Origin: CAWIUB01 sp963839995
GTDB taxonomy: Bacteria; Actinomycetota; Actinomycetes; Mycobacteriales; Jatrophihabitantaceae
NCBI GenBank assembly: GCA_963839995.1
Contig: CAWIXH010000013.1
Coordinates: 62,001 to 126,000 of the forward strand
DNA length: 64,000 bases
Reading direction: 5' to 3'
Every line of letters begins with the position of its first letter. Position 1 is the first letter of the stretch. The notes under the pieces were generated by a model, which saw only the letters and a list, made by a program, of their open reading frames with translations, had not been told where the DNA came from and ran no database searches. A program made the position numbers and the translations under genes. Of this stretch, positions 17,369 through 25,947 are shown piece after piece.

Positions 17369-17764
17369 GTGGGCACGGCTCTCGAGCTGGTAGGCATCAT
17401 CGCGTTCCCGACCGCCCTTGGGTACGCGATACTCGGCAGCGTCCGAGCAGCCCGCTGGCTGGCCGAACGTCGCCGCCGCAGAGCGGCCACCGTCGAGCCC
17501 ATCGAACGGCTCGGCGAGGACTTGCGCCGGCTGCATGCTCAGCTGGACGTGACCGAGAACGGGCCGGCCGGTCCGGGCCGGAACCTGCATCTGGAGGCCG
17601 TGCGCGGGGCGTACGTCGACGCGCTGACAACTGCCTGCCAGCGGCTGGACGTCACGCCGCCGATCGATGCGCAGGCTGATCGGCTGCCGTGGGCGGAGAT
17701 CTATCGAGTCGAGGCCGCGCTTCGGCAACGCGGTCTGGACGTCCGGGAGACCGCCACACCCTGA
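17369..17764 (+). CDS. Conserved hypothetical protein with one membrane helix
   Basis: A 131-residue protein not assigned to a named family. It has an N-terminal hydrophobic segment (about residues 7-27, VGIIAFPTALGYAILGSV), then a basic RRRRR patch and a helical, Arg/Glu-rich soluble part. GTG at 17369 is preferred since GGAG lies close by; a TTG at 17333 is also in frame. It is 34 nt upstream of the metallophosphoesterase gene on the same strand. Confidence 0.55.
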   Translation: MGTALELVGIIAFPTALGYAILGSVRAARWLAERRRRRAATVEPIERLGEDLRRLHAQLDVTENGPAGPGRNLHLEAVRGAYVDALTTACQRLDVTPPIDAQADRLPWAEIYRVEAALRQRGLDVRETATP

Positions 17765-17798
17765 TCGCTGCAGGCCAAGCGGGGCGGACAATCGAGAG

Positions 17799-18484
17799 AT
17801 GGTCCGGGTACTCGCGGTCTCAGACGAGGTCGACGAAGTGCTCTCGACGGACGCGAGCCCAGCGCACGGCGTCGAGCTGATCCTGGCCTGCGGTGACCTG
17901 CCGTTCGAGTACCTGAGCTACCTGATGGATGCACTCGACGTTCCGCTGGCCTTCGTCCCCGGCAACCACGACCCCGACCTGTCCGGTTACCACACCTCCC
18001 GGGCCGGACTGACCCTGCTGGCGGGACTGCCGGCGGAGCCGCCTTCGCCGCCCGGCGCGATCAACCTCGACCGGCGGGTGGCTGACTGCGCCGGGCTGCG
18101 CCTCGCCGGCCTCGGCGGATGCCTGCGTTACAACGACGGACCCAACCAGTACACGGATCACCAACAGGGAAGGCGCGCCAGGTCGCTGGCCAGACGGGCC
18201 CGCTGGAAGCAACGACGCGATGGCCGGCGAGTCGACGTGCTGCTCACCCACGGCCCGCCCCGCGGTGTCGGCGACGGCACGACCCGGCACATCGGGGATT
18301 CGCAGCGTTGCACAGCCTGGTCGACCGGCTGCAGCCGTCGCTGCTGCTGCACGGCCACGTCCACCCGTTCGGGGTGGCCACACCCGACCTGACGATGGGC
18401 TCCCGGACCCTCGTGCGCAACATCGTTGGGCGGCACGTGTTCGAGATCGACCAGCGGGTGTATACCGATTCCCGTGCCCCGTGA
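17799..18484 (+). pseudogene. Metallophosphoesterase, frameshifted
   Basis: Calcineurin-like phosphoesterase. The first frame (17799 to about 18280) has AVSDEVDE, ILACGDLP, FVPGNHDPDL and LLTHGPPRG, the metal-binding blocks in order. The last block, LLLHGHVHPFG, lies in another frame that ends at 18482-18484. One base appears missing near 18276-18284 (after the GVGDG codons). Joined, the two parts make a normal protein of about 228 residues. The first domain block has DEVDE in place of the usual D-x-H, as in an actinobacterial subgroup. It may be a true pseudogene or a sequencing error. It overlaps the ParB-like gene by 11 nt. Confidence 0.75.
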
Positions 18485-19316
18485 GACCGGATTTCCACGG
18501 GCCGACGTCGAGAACGACTTCCTGCGGGCTCGACGTCGTCAGGTGCTGGCCCGGCTCGCGAGCCGGCTGCGGCGAGAGCCGGACGACGTCAACATCATTC
18601 TTCCGTACGACGAGGTCGTCGCGGCACTGGGACTGAAAGGTGAGAGCTACCTCGGCCTGCAGACCATCCGGCTGGAGACCGTGGTCGGCACCCTCGACTC
18701 ACGCCGGGACTTCGACCGACGCTTCCGGCCGACCTCAGGCAGGGTGCGGGAGCGCTGGGAGCGGCTCGCGCTGGCCCAGCGGCGTGGCGAGTCGATTCCA
18801 CCTATCGACGTATATCGCATCGGCGATCTGCACTTCGTCAAGGACGGTCACCATCGGGTGTCTATTGCGCTGGCGACCCGCCAGAAGACGATCGACGCGT
18901 ATGTGACCGAGGTGCTAACCGTCTTGCCGGCCAAGGGCATCCGGCGGCGTGGCGATCTGCTGTTCAAGAGCTACGAGCGGATGTTCCGGTCGCGGGTCCC
19001 GCTGACCGCGCAGGCCTACGCGCAGATCGCGCTGCGCGATCCATGGTGCTTCGCCGAGCTCGGCGAAGCCGTCGAGGCGTGGGGCTTCCGCTGCATGCAG
19101 GAGGAGGGCGGCTACCGCGATCGAGCAGAAGTGTCACGTCGATGGTTCACCGAGGAGTACACGCCGGTCGTCCGCATGCTGCGCGAAGCCGACCTCCTCG
19201 GCTCCGGCACCGAGGCGGAGGCCTACCTGCGGGTGGCGCGCGAGCGGTACCGGCTGATGCGGACGCACGAATGGAACGACGAGGTGATCCAGCGGCTGCG
19301 CCGGGAACTCAGCTGA
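18474..19316 (+). CDS. ParB/Srx-fold nuclease-like protein
   Basis: A 280-residue protein with the ParB N-terminal core: IPPIDVYRIGDLHFVKDGHH followed by RVSIALATRQKTIDAYV, where DGHHR is the nucleotide-binding loop. No helix-turn-helix like that of chromosome-partitioning ParB is evident, and no parA is near, so a role in segregation is doubtful. GTG at 18474 lies inside the end of the metallophosphoesterase gene, suggesting coupling. Its 3' end overlaps sugC tail to tail by 8 nt. Function unknown. Confidence 0.72.
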   Translation: MPRETGFPRADVENDFLRARRRQVLARLASRLRREPDDVNIILPYDEVVAALGLKGESYLGLQTIRLETVVGTLDSRRDFDRRFRPTSGRVRERWERLALAQRRGESIPPIDVYRIGDLHFVKDGHHRVSIALATRQKTIDAYVTEVLTVLPAKGIRRRGDLLFKSYERMFRSRVPLTAQAYAQIALRDPWCFAELGEAVEAWGFRCMQEEGGYRDRAEVSRRWFTEEYTPVVRMLREADLLGSGTEAEAYLRVARERYRLMRTHEWNDEVIQRLRRELS

Positions 19317-20523
19317 CCACAGCGTGGCTCGGCCTGGCGGCGCCTCCGTCCAGGCTGAGGTTTCGGCCGCTGGCCGGGTCGAAGACGTGGATCTTCCGCA
19401 CGTCGGCCCACAACTCCGCCTCCTGGCCTTCGCGCACGTGTGTCGCCGCATCGAGCCGCGCCACCACCTCGTCCACGCTCGCCCCGGAATCGGCTACGCC
19501 CGAGTCCCGCGCCAGCTCGTCCAGCTCGGCGGTGGAGACGTGCTCGCTTTCCTTGGTGAAGTGGACGAATACGTCCGAGCCCATCGACTCCAGGACGTCG
19601 ATCGTGGCGCGGAAGACGATGCCGTTTCCTCTTGCATCTGCGGGAACGAGCGAGGCGTCCTCGAAGCTCTCCGGCCTGAGGCCCAGCAGTACGTTGCGGC
19701 CTACGTCGGCGCTGTCGAGCGCGCGGCGGAGTTGATCGCCGAGCGGGACGGCGCCGAGCTTCGTGCGCAGCACGCCTTGGTCCACCGTGCCCGGCATGAA
19801 GTTCATCGCGGGCGAGCCGATGAACCCGGCAACGAACAGGTTCGCCGGACGGGCATATAGCTCCTGCGGGGCACCGACCTGCTGCAGCTTGCCGCCGCGC
19901 ATCACGGCCACCCGGTCGCCGAGCGTCATCGCCTCGGTCTGGTCGTGGGTGACGTAGACGGTCGTCGTGCCGAGGCGCCGCTGCAGGCGGGACACCTGGG
20001 TGCGCATCTGCACCCGTAGCTTGGCGTCCAGGTTGGAGAGCGGCTCATCCATGAGGAAGGCGGATGGATCGCGCACGATCGCCCGGCCCATCGCGACCCG
20101 CTGCCGCTGCCCGCCGGATAGGTTGGCCGGCTTGCGATCCAGATGCGGCTCGAGCTCGAGCACGCGTGCCGCCTCGTTCACCTTTTGGTCGATGACCGAC
20201 TGCGGCGTCTTGGCGAGCTTGAGGGCGAACGCCATGTTCTCGCGGACCGTCATGTGCGGGTACAGCGCGTAGCTCTGGAACACCATGGCGATGTCGCGGT
20301 CCTTGGGCGCCTTGTTGTTGACAACCTGGCCACCGATGCGCAGCTCGCCCTCGGAGATGTCCTCAAGGCCCGCGATCATGTTCAGCGTCGTCGACTTCCC
20401 GCAGCCGGACGGGCCGACCAGGATCACGAACTCGCCGTCGGCGATGTCGAGACTGACCTTGTCGACCGCCAGCGCCCCATCAGGAAAGCGCTTGGTGATC
20501 TGGTCCAGGATTATCTCAGCCAC
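19309..20523 (-). CDS. sugC: ABC transporter ATPase, SugC/MsiK type
   Basis: Cytoplasmic ATPase that powers CUT1 sugar importers. The 404 residues carry Walker A GPSGCGKST (about 37-45), signature LSGGQRQRVAMGRA, Walker B FLMDEPLSNLDAKLR, and a C-terminal regulatory MalK-like OB domain (LGLRPESFEDAS). It closes a four-gene operon whose order matches lpqY-sugA-sugB-sugC. It may also serve the ATPase-less importer at 13.9-17.2 kb, as MsiK does for several importers in Streptomyces. Confidence 0.9.
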   Translation of the reverse strand: MAEIILDQITKRFPDGALAVDKVSLDIADGEFVILVGPSGCGKSTTLNMIAGLEDISEGELRIGGQVVNNKAPKDRDIAMVFQSYALYPHMTVRENMAFALKLAKTPQSVIDQKVNEAARVLELEPHLDRKPANLSGGQRQRVAMGRAIVRDPSAFLMDEPLSNLDAKLRVQMRTQVSRLQRRLGTTTVYVTHDQTEAMTLGDRVAVMRGGKLQQVGAPQELYARPANLFVAGFIGSPAMNFMPGTVDQGVLRTKLGAVPLGDQLRRALDSADVGRNVLLGLRPESFEDASLVPADARGNGIVFRATIDVLESMGSDVFVHFTKESEHVSTAELDELARDSGVADSGASVDEVVARLDAATHVREGQEAELWADVRKIHVFDPASGRNLSLDGGAARPSHAVVS

Positions 20524-20533
20524 GGTCTGCTCC

Positions 20534-21364
20534 TTAACCCTTGACGGCGCCGGACGTCAGCCCGGCGACGATGCGACGCTGGAAGAACAGCACGAACACG
20601 ATGATCGGAATCGTGATAATCACTGCCGCGGCGCAGATCGAGCCGGTAGGTGCCGTGAACTGCGAGCTGCCGGTGAAGAACCCGATCGCCGCCGGCACCG
20701 TTCGGGCCCGGGTCGTCGATGTCAGCGAGATCGCGAACAGGAAGTCGTTCCAGCAGAAGATGAAGATGAGGATCGCGGTGGTGAACATCCCGGGCGCCGC
20801 AAGCGGCGCGATGACCCGGGTGAACGCCTGGAACGGCGTCGCGCCGTCCATCTTGGCGGCCTTCTCCAGCTCCCACGGGATCTCGCGGAAGAACGCCGAC
20901 AGCGTGTAGATGCCGAGCGGCAAACCGAACGCTATGTAGGGAATGATCAGCGCGGCCCAGGTGTCGAATATGTGCAGCGCCCGCTCGATGCTGAACAGCG
21001 GCGTCACCAGCGAGATCGCCGGGAACATCGCGATGAGCAGCGACATGCCTATGAGCACCCGCTTGCCCGGGAAGGCAAGCCGGGCCACTGCGTAGGCCGC
21101 CATCGAGGCGAGGACGACGCAGATGAACGTCGAGATCACAGCGATGCCGATCGAGTTGATCAGGGCCCGGGTGAATTCGGAGGTCTTGAAGATTCCGCGG
21201 TAGTTCTCCCAGGTCCACTTCTTCGGCCAGAACGTCGCGTCGGTGATCGTGGACGGGTCTTTGAAGGACAACGAGACTATCCACAGCACCGGGATGATCG
21301 CCAGCAGTATGGCGACCACGTTGGCGGTCCCCCAGCCGGTCCGTTGCTTGGCGGTGGCAGGCAT
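20534..21364 (-). CDS. sugB: Sugar ABC transporter permease, SugB-like
   Basis: MalG-type permease of 276 residues with about six membrane helices and the EAA loop ELEKAAKMDGATPFQAFTRV. It is 10 nt before sugC and 7 nt after sugA. Its C-terminus (FFQRRIVAGLTSGAVKG) is nearly the same as that of the permease at 13.9 kb (FQRRIVAGLTAGGVKG), pointing to common descent of the two cassettes. Confidence 0.88.
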   Translation of the reverse strand: MPATAKQRTGWGTANVVAILLAIIPVLWIVSLSFKDPSTITDATFWPKKWTWENYRGIFKTSEFTRALINSIGIAVISTFICVVLASMAAYAVARLAFPGKRVLIGMSLLIAMFPAISLVTPLFSIERALHIFDTWAALIIPYIAFGLPLGIYTLSAFFREIPWELEKAAKMDGATPFQAFTRVIAPLAAPGMFTTAILIFIFCWNDFLFAISLTSTTRARTVPAAIGFFTGSSQFTAPTGSICAAAVIITIPIIVFVLFFQRRIVAGLTSGAVKG

Positions 21365-21371
21365 CAGCGCC

Positions 21372-22310
21372 TCACTTCGTCGAGCCCGGCGCGGCCGCGC
21401 CGAAGCCCTTGATGAACAGGAACGCGATGATCGCGACGCAGATGAAAATCAGGATCGACAACGCCGACCCGATACCCAGATTCAGCGCCGTGAACAGGTT
21501 GTCGTACGCGAGGATCGAGACGGAACCCGTGTTCTGATTGCCCCGGGTCAGGATGTAGATGTTGTCGAAGACCCGGAACGCGTCCAGCGTCCGGAACAGC
21601 AACGCCACCAGGATCGCCGGCTTCATCAGCGGCAGGGTGACGCGGGTGAAACGCTGCCAGGCAGTCGCCCCGTCGACCTTCGCCGCCTTCTGCAGGTCCT
21701 CGGGCACCAGGGCGAGCCCGGCCATCAGCAACAGTGCCATGAAGGGCGTGGTCTTCCATACCTCGGCCAGGATGATGACCGCGATCGCCTGGGCGGTGTG
21801 GGTCAGCGGTGCGGCGTCGCTGAACATCGCCGACAGATAGCCCGTGCTCGGCGTCCAGGCGTACTGCCAGCTGAATGCGGCCACGACTGTGACGATCCCG
21901 TACGGCACGAGGATCGACGTACGCACGGTGCCGCGCCCGAAGATCGTGCGGTGCATGAGCACGGCGAGCAACATGCCGAGCACAAGCTCGATCGCTACCG
22001 AGATGACGGTGATGATCAGCGTGACCCAGAGGGCGTGCCACCAGTACGGGGACTTGAGCACCGCCCAGTAGTTGCTGAGCCCGATGAACTTGGCCTGGTT
22101 GGGAAACCGCAGGTCATACCGTTCGAGCGACAGGTAGATCGCGTAGCCGATCGGATATGCGGTGACGGCGATCATCACGATCACTGCTGGGGCACAGAGC
22201 AGCCAGCCCAGCCGGCGCTCAGCCCGCGCACCTTCGGACAGCGGGGCCTTGCGTTTGGCAGGCTTGGCCTCGACCTCGGCGGCGGTGTCCGTCTCGGTGT
22301 TGATGCTCAT
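21372..22310 (-). CDS. sugA: Sugar ABC transporter permease, SugA-like
   Basis: MalF-type permease of 312 residues with about six membrane helices and the EAA loop DLQKAAKVDGATAWQRFTRV. ATG at 22310 sits just after GGAGGG; an upstream in-frame start at 22355 would add a non-conserved leader. It lies 49 nt after the lpqY gene. Confidence 0.88.
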   Translation of the reverse strand: MSINTETDTAAEVEAKPAKRKAPLSEGARAERRLGWLLCAPAVIVMIAVTAYPIGYAIYLSLERYDLRFPNQAKFIGLSNYWAVLKSPYWWHALWVTLIITVISVAIELVLGMLLAVLMHRTIFGRGTVRTSILVPYGIVTVVAAFSWQYAWTPSTGYLSAMFSDAAPLTHTAQAIAVIILAEVWKTTPFMALLLMAGLALVPEDLQKAAKVDGATAWQRFTRVTLPLMKPAILVALLFRTLDAFRVFDNIYILTRGNQNTGSVSILAYDNLFTALNLGIGSALSILIFICVAIIAFLFIKGFGAAAPGSTK

Positions 22311-22359
22311 CGCCCTCCACCTTCCCGCGCTATTGCAGCGAACTGAACTCCACACCTGG

Positions 22360-23691
22360 TCACGGGATCAGCCCCTTGGAGCTCAGTGCATCGTTGAGCT
22401 GGCTGGTCATCTTCTTCTCCGTGCTCACCGGGTTGATCCCCTTGGGCGGCGACACCGCGTGCGAGATGACGATGGACAGGTTCTGGTAGGCGGGCGTCTT
22501 CGGCCGCACGCTGGCTGTTTCCAGTGCCGCGCGGATGTCGGCGCGGAAGGGATAGTCGGCCTGCAGTGAGGGATCGTCGTAGAGATCGGCGATGGTCGGC
22601 GGCAGACCGCCCTTGAGCGCCGCCACCTTCTGGTTATCGCGATCGCGCAGGCAGAGGGCGGCCTCGAAGGCGAGGTCCGGGTGCTTCGAGTACTTGCTGA
22701 TCGCCAGGTCGATGCCGCCGATCGTCACGTGGCTCGGCTCGTCGGCCTTGACCCGCGGGTAGAGCGCCCACTTGAAGTTCTTGAACAGGTCCGGCTTGTT
22801 GGCCTTCATCGAAGGGTAGACGAACGGGTAGTTCAGCTCGAACGCCGCAGTTCCGCTCTCCATCGCGAGGCGGTTCGCGTCCTCCATCTGCACCGGCAGC
22901 GACGGGTCGGCCGCTACCGAGGTGGCCAATGTGTGCATGATTGTGAGGGCGTCGATCGCGGGCTGGCCCATCGACACCTGCGTCGCGTCCTGGTTGAGGA
23001 CGCTTCCGCCCGCGCTGGCGAGCATGGTGTTGAACCACACCACGACGCCTTCGTACTGCGCGCCCTGGATCTCGATCAGATGCGGCTTGCCTTCCTTCGC
23101 CAGCTGGATCGAGTCGTTGATCATTTCGTCCCAGGTCTGCGGAGGTGTCGGGACGAGATCGGAGCGGTACCACAGCAGCTGGGTGTTGCTGTTGTACGGC
23201 ACCGCGTACAGCTTGCCCTTCCAAGTCGCTGTCTCCAACGGCACCTGCAGCGTTCCCTCGCTGGCCTTGTCCTTGTTCGTGCCGGTCCATTCCAGGATCC
23301 AGCCCGCCTCGGCGAACTCGGCCTCCCAGGTCACGTCGAGCCCGAGGATGTCCATCGCGCTATCGCGGGCCGCCAGCCTGCGCACCATCTGCTGGCGTTG
23401 GCCGTCGGCGTCGTTGGGCAGCTTGTTGTACTTGACGACGTAGCGCCCGCCGCTCTGCTGGCTGCAGGTGTCGGCCGCTTGCTGGATCGCGCCGGAGTTG
23501 TCCGGGAAGTTGTAGAAGTTCAGCGTAACCCGGCCGCTGCTGCCGCCGCTGCTCCCGCACGCGGCGAGGGCCGACGCCGCCATCAGCACGCCGATCGCGA
23601 CGGCGAGGAAACGGCGGGCGCGAGACCGGGATCCGGATCGGCGGAGCTTCTCAGGCCTCATCCGGCGAGCCGGCGGCCGGTTGATACGCAC
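22360..23691 (-). CDS. lpqY: LpqY-like trehalose-binding lipoprotein
   Basis: Binding protein of a trehalose-type importer. The 443-residue precursor has a long basic start, a membrane segment and lipobox ALAAC (Cys45). Stretches such as MDILGLDVTWEAEFAEAGWI, NTQLLWYRSDLV and VVWFNTMLASAGGSVL agree well with mycobacterial LpqY as I recall it. GTG at 23691 is preferred because GGGGAG lies 8 nt upstream; an ATG at 23661 lacks a ribosome site. In mycobacteria the system salvages trehalose released at the cell surface; whether this host makes mycolates is unknown. Confidence 0.85.
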   Translation of the reverse strand: MRINRPPARRMRPEKLRRSGSRSRARRFLAVAIGVLMAASALAACGSSGGSSGRVTLNFYNFPDNSGAIQQAADTCSQQSGGRYVVKYNKLPNDADGQRQQMVRRLAARDSAMDILGLDVTWEAEFAEAGWILEWTGTNKDKASEGTLQVPLETATWKGKLYAVPYNSNTQLLWYRSDLVPTPPQTWDEMINDSIQLAKEGKPHLIEIQGAQYEGVVVWFNTMLASAGGSVLNQDATQVSMGQPAIDALTIMHTLATSVAADPSLPVQMEDANRLAMESGTAAFELNYPFVYPSMKANKPDLFKNFKWALYPRVKADEPSHVTIGGIDLAISKYSKHPDLAFEAALCLRDRDNQKVAALKGGLPPTIADLYDDPSLQADYPFRADIRAALETASVRPKTPAYQNLSIVISHAVSPPKGINPVSTEKKMTSQLNDALSSKGLIP

Positions 23692-23778
23692 GGGCCGTTC
23701 TCCCCTCGCTCATAGGAGCGCGGGTCAGTCGCGTATTCGGCCGGCTTCGCCACGCCTCTGTTTGCGAATCTTGATCAG

Positions 23779-23808
23779 ACGCTACGCGCGGACCGACGAA
23801 TGCCGCAA
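23779..23808 (-). promoter_or_regulatory. Candidate promoter of the lpqY-sugABC operon
   Basis: TTGCGG (23808-23803) and TAGCGT (23784-23779) on the minus strand are 18 nt apart, about 85 nt before the lpqY GTG and just after the rho stop. Good sigma-A-like spacing. Confidence 0.45.
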
Positions 23809-23846
23809 TCCCTTCTCTCGCGGGGCCAGCCGCAATCAAGTTGTGA

Positions 23847-25679
23847 TCAGTCCTGGCCGGGCGTGGTCTTGGCGATCTGCATGAGGAATTCGAGGTTGGT
23901 ACGCGTCTTCTTCAGCCGGTCGAGCAGTAGGTCGATCGCCTGCTGGGGCTCCAGGGCGTGCAGCACACGACGGAGCTTGATCGTGACGGCGAGCTCGTCC
24001 GGGCTGAGCAGCAGCTCTTCCTTGCGCGTCGAGGACTGGTCGACGTCGACGGCGGGGAACACGCGCTTGTCGGCGATCTTGCGGTCCAGACGCAGCTCGG
24101 CGTTGCCGGTGCCCTTGAACTCCTCGAAGATCACCGTGTCACCAGCGGAGCCCGTTTCGACCAATGCGGTGGCCAGGATCGTGAGCGAGCCGCCGTTCTC
24201 GATGTTGCGTGCGGCGCCCAGGAACCGCTTGGGCGGGTAGAGCGCCGTCGAGTCGACACCGCCGGACAGGATCCGCCCGCTGGCGGGCGCGGCCAGGTTG
24301 TAGGCGCGGCCGAGCCGGGTGATCGAGTCGAGTAGCACGACGACGTCGTGACCCAGCTCGACCAGGCGCTTGGCCCGCTCGGTGGCGAGCTCGGCGACCA
24401 TGGTGTGGTCCTGGGGGCGGCGGTCGAAGGTCGACGCGATCACCTCGCCCTTGACCGACCGCTGCATGTCGGTGACCTCCTCCGGCCGCTCGTCGACGAG
24501 GACGACCATGAGGTGGCATTCCGGGTTGTTCGTGGCAATCGCGTTGGCGATCGCCTGCAGCACCATCGTCTTGCCGGCCTTCGGCGGTGAGACGATCAAC
24601 GCCCGCTGGCCCTTGCCGATCGGCATCACCAGGTCGATGACGCGAGTGGTGAAGATGTGCGGCTCGGTCTCGAGACGCAGCCGCTCCTGCGGATACAGCG
24701 GAGTGAGCTTGGTGAACTCGACCCGGTCCCTCGACTGTTCGGGGTCGCGTCCGTTGACCGTGTCCAGGCGCACCAGCGGGTTGTACTTCTCCCGTCGCTC
24801 ACCGTCGCGTGGCTGGCGGATCGCCCCGGTGACCGCGTCGCCACGGCGCAGCCCGAACTTGCGGGCAAAGCTGTTCGCCACATAGACGTCGTCGGGGCTC
24901 GCGAAGTAGCCCCCGGTACGGACGAACCAGGTGTTCTTGTCCTCGACCGAGTCGAGGATGCCCGCGACGGGGATCAGCACGTCGTCTTCGGCGACGATCG
25001 GTTCGGCGTCGTTGGCGCTCGCGCCGGGACCTTGCCCGATCCGGTCGCGATTACGGCCGCGGCGGTCGCGGTAACGGCGGCCGCGACGGCGCCCACCCTC
25101 GAAGTCGTCGTCGCGCTCGCCCGACTGGCTGCCCTGCTGTGCGGTGACGTTCTGGTTGGCTGGCCGCGGGCCGCCCTGGGCACTCTGGCCGCCCTGGCCG
25201 CCCTGGCCGCCTTGGCCGTTTTGCGCCGGGCGGCTCTGGCCGGGTTCGCGCTGGGGGGGGCGATCGGTGCGCGTGGTCTGGTTCGGCGGCTCCACCGCGG
25301 TGACCGGCCGGGTCTCGCCGGACCCGGTCGACACGGACGCGCTGCCCGCCGGCCGGCTGGCGCCGCGGCGCTCCCGCCGGGTGGACTGCGCATCGTCAGC
25401 CGCGACTCGGCCGTTTGGCTCTGCCTCGACCGGCGTTGAGGGCGCCGTCGGCTGGCCGGCTCGGGTGGCCTGAATGGCCGCGATGAGTTCGCTCTTGCGC
25501 AGCTTGGCCGGGTTGATGCCGAGGCTGCTCGCCAGGCCCTGCAGCTCGGGGAGAAGCATGGACGACAGCGAGCCGGTCTTCCGCCCGGGGGCCGCGCGAC
25601 CGGAGGTGGCGGTGTCATTGGTCTGCGTGGGGTCGACGGCGTCTACCGCGAGCAGCGTCGGCTCTTGGATGTCTGTCAC
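23847..25679 (-). CDS. rho: Transcription termination factor Rho
   Basis: Hexameric RNA helicase that ends transcription. The 610 residues divide into a Rho-N helical domain (about 35-75, LPELQGLASSLGINPAKLRK), a 140-residue disordered insert (about 76-225) with QGGQGGQGG repeats and an Arg/Asp patch (RRRGRRYRDRRGRNRDR), the RNA-binding OB domain (about 235-300, GYFASPDDVYVAN) and the ATPase with SPPKAGKT (364-371). Such inserts are typical of actinobacterial Rho and change RNA binding. GTG at 25679 starts the protein after a long leader. Confidence 0.96.
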   Translation of the reverse strand: MTDIQEPTLLAVDAVDPTQTNDTATSGRAAPGRKTGSLSSMLLPELQGLASSLGINPAKLRKSELIAAIQATRAGQPTAPSTPVEAEPNGRVAADDAQSTRRERRGASRPAGSASVSTGSGETRPVTAVEPPNQTTRTDRPPQREPGQSRPAQNGQGGQGGQGGQSAQGGPRPANQNVTAQQGSQSGERDDDFEGGRRRGRRYRDRRGRNRDRIGQGPGASANDAEPIVAEDDVLIPVAGILDSVEDKNTWFVRTGGYFASPDDVYVANSFARKFGLRRGDAVTGAIRQPRDGERREKYNPLVRLDTVNGRDPEQSRDRVEFTKLTPLYPQERLRLETEPHIFTTRVIDLVMPIGKGQRALIVSPPKAGKTMVLQAIANAIATNNPECHLMVVLVDERPEEVTDMQRSVKGEVIASTFDRRPQDHTMVAELATERAKRLVELGHDVVVLLDSITRLGRAYNLAAPASGRILSGGVDSTALYPPKRFLGAARNIENGGSLTILATALVETGSAGDTVIFEEFKGTGNAELRLDRKIADKRVFPAVDVDQSSTRKEELLLSPDELAVTIKLRRVLHALEPQQAIDLLLDRLKKTRTNLEFLMQIAKTTPGQD

Positions 25680-25752
25680 TGTGATGTCGGATCCTTCCGA
25701 GGGGGGTCGCGCTCAGCGCTGATAGCACCCGCGTCGCGACCTTTGGTGCACT

Positions 25753-25773
25753 CCGGGCGCGTCATGCGCCCGG
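25753..25773 (-). promoter_or_regulatory. Hairpin in the rho leader
   Basis: Perfect 8-bp inverted repeat CCGGGCGC and GCGCCCGG with a 5-nt loop, in the 268-nt gap between thrB and rho. No gene is seen in this gap (25680-25947). Long rho leaders are known to mediate autoregulation in other bacteria; the hairpin is a candidate element for that. Confidence 0.4.
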
Positions 25774-25947
25774 CTGATCGTGAATCTGTGATGAGCCAGT
25801 CGGTCGGCCGACTTCTCGCGCGGCTGTCTGCTCGCGGAGGTTCGATGACACTGGCGACGTCTGGCGCCGAGACTGACGGCTACGAGCCTAGACGCTCGCT
25901 CACATCGTAGCAACACGGATAGCCGCGCACGTGTTCCAGCATGGCGC

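Noticed and set aside
18474..19316. Chromosome-partitioning ParB
   Set aside because: No ParA, no parS-like site nearby and no evident DNA-binding HTH; only the ParB/Srx fold core is present.
25160..25260. Repeated GGCCGCCCT units as a satellite or CRISPR-like array
   Set aside because: They are codons of the Gln-Gly repeat in the Rho insert, in frame with rho, with no spacers.
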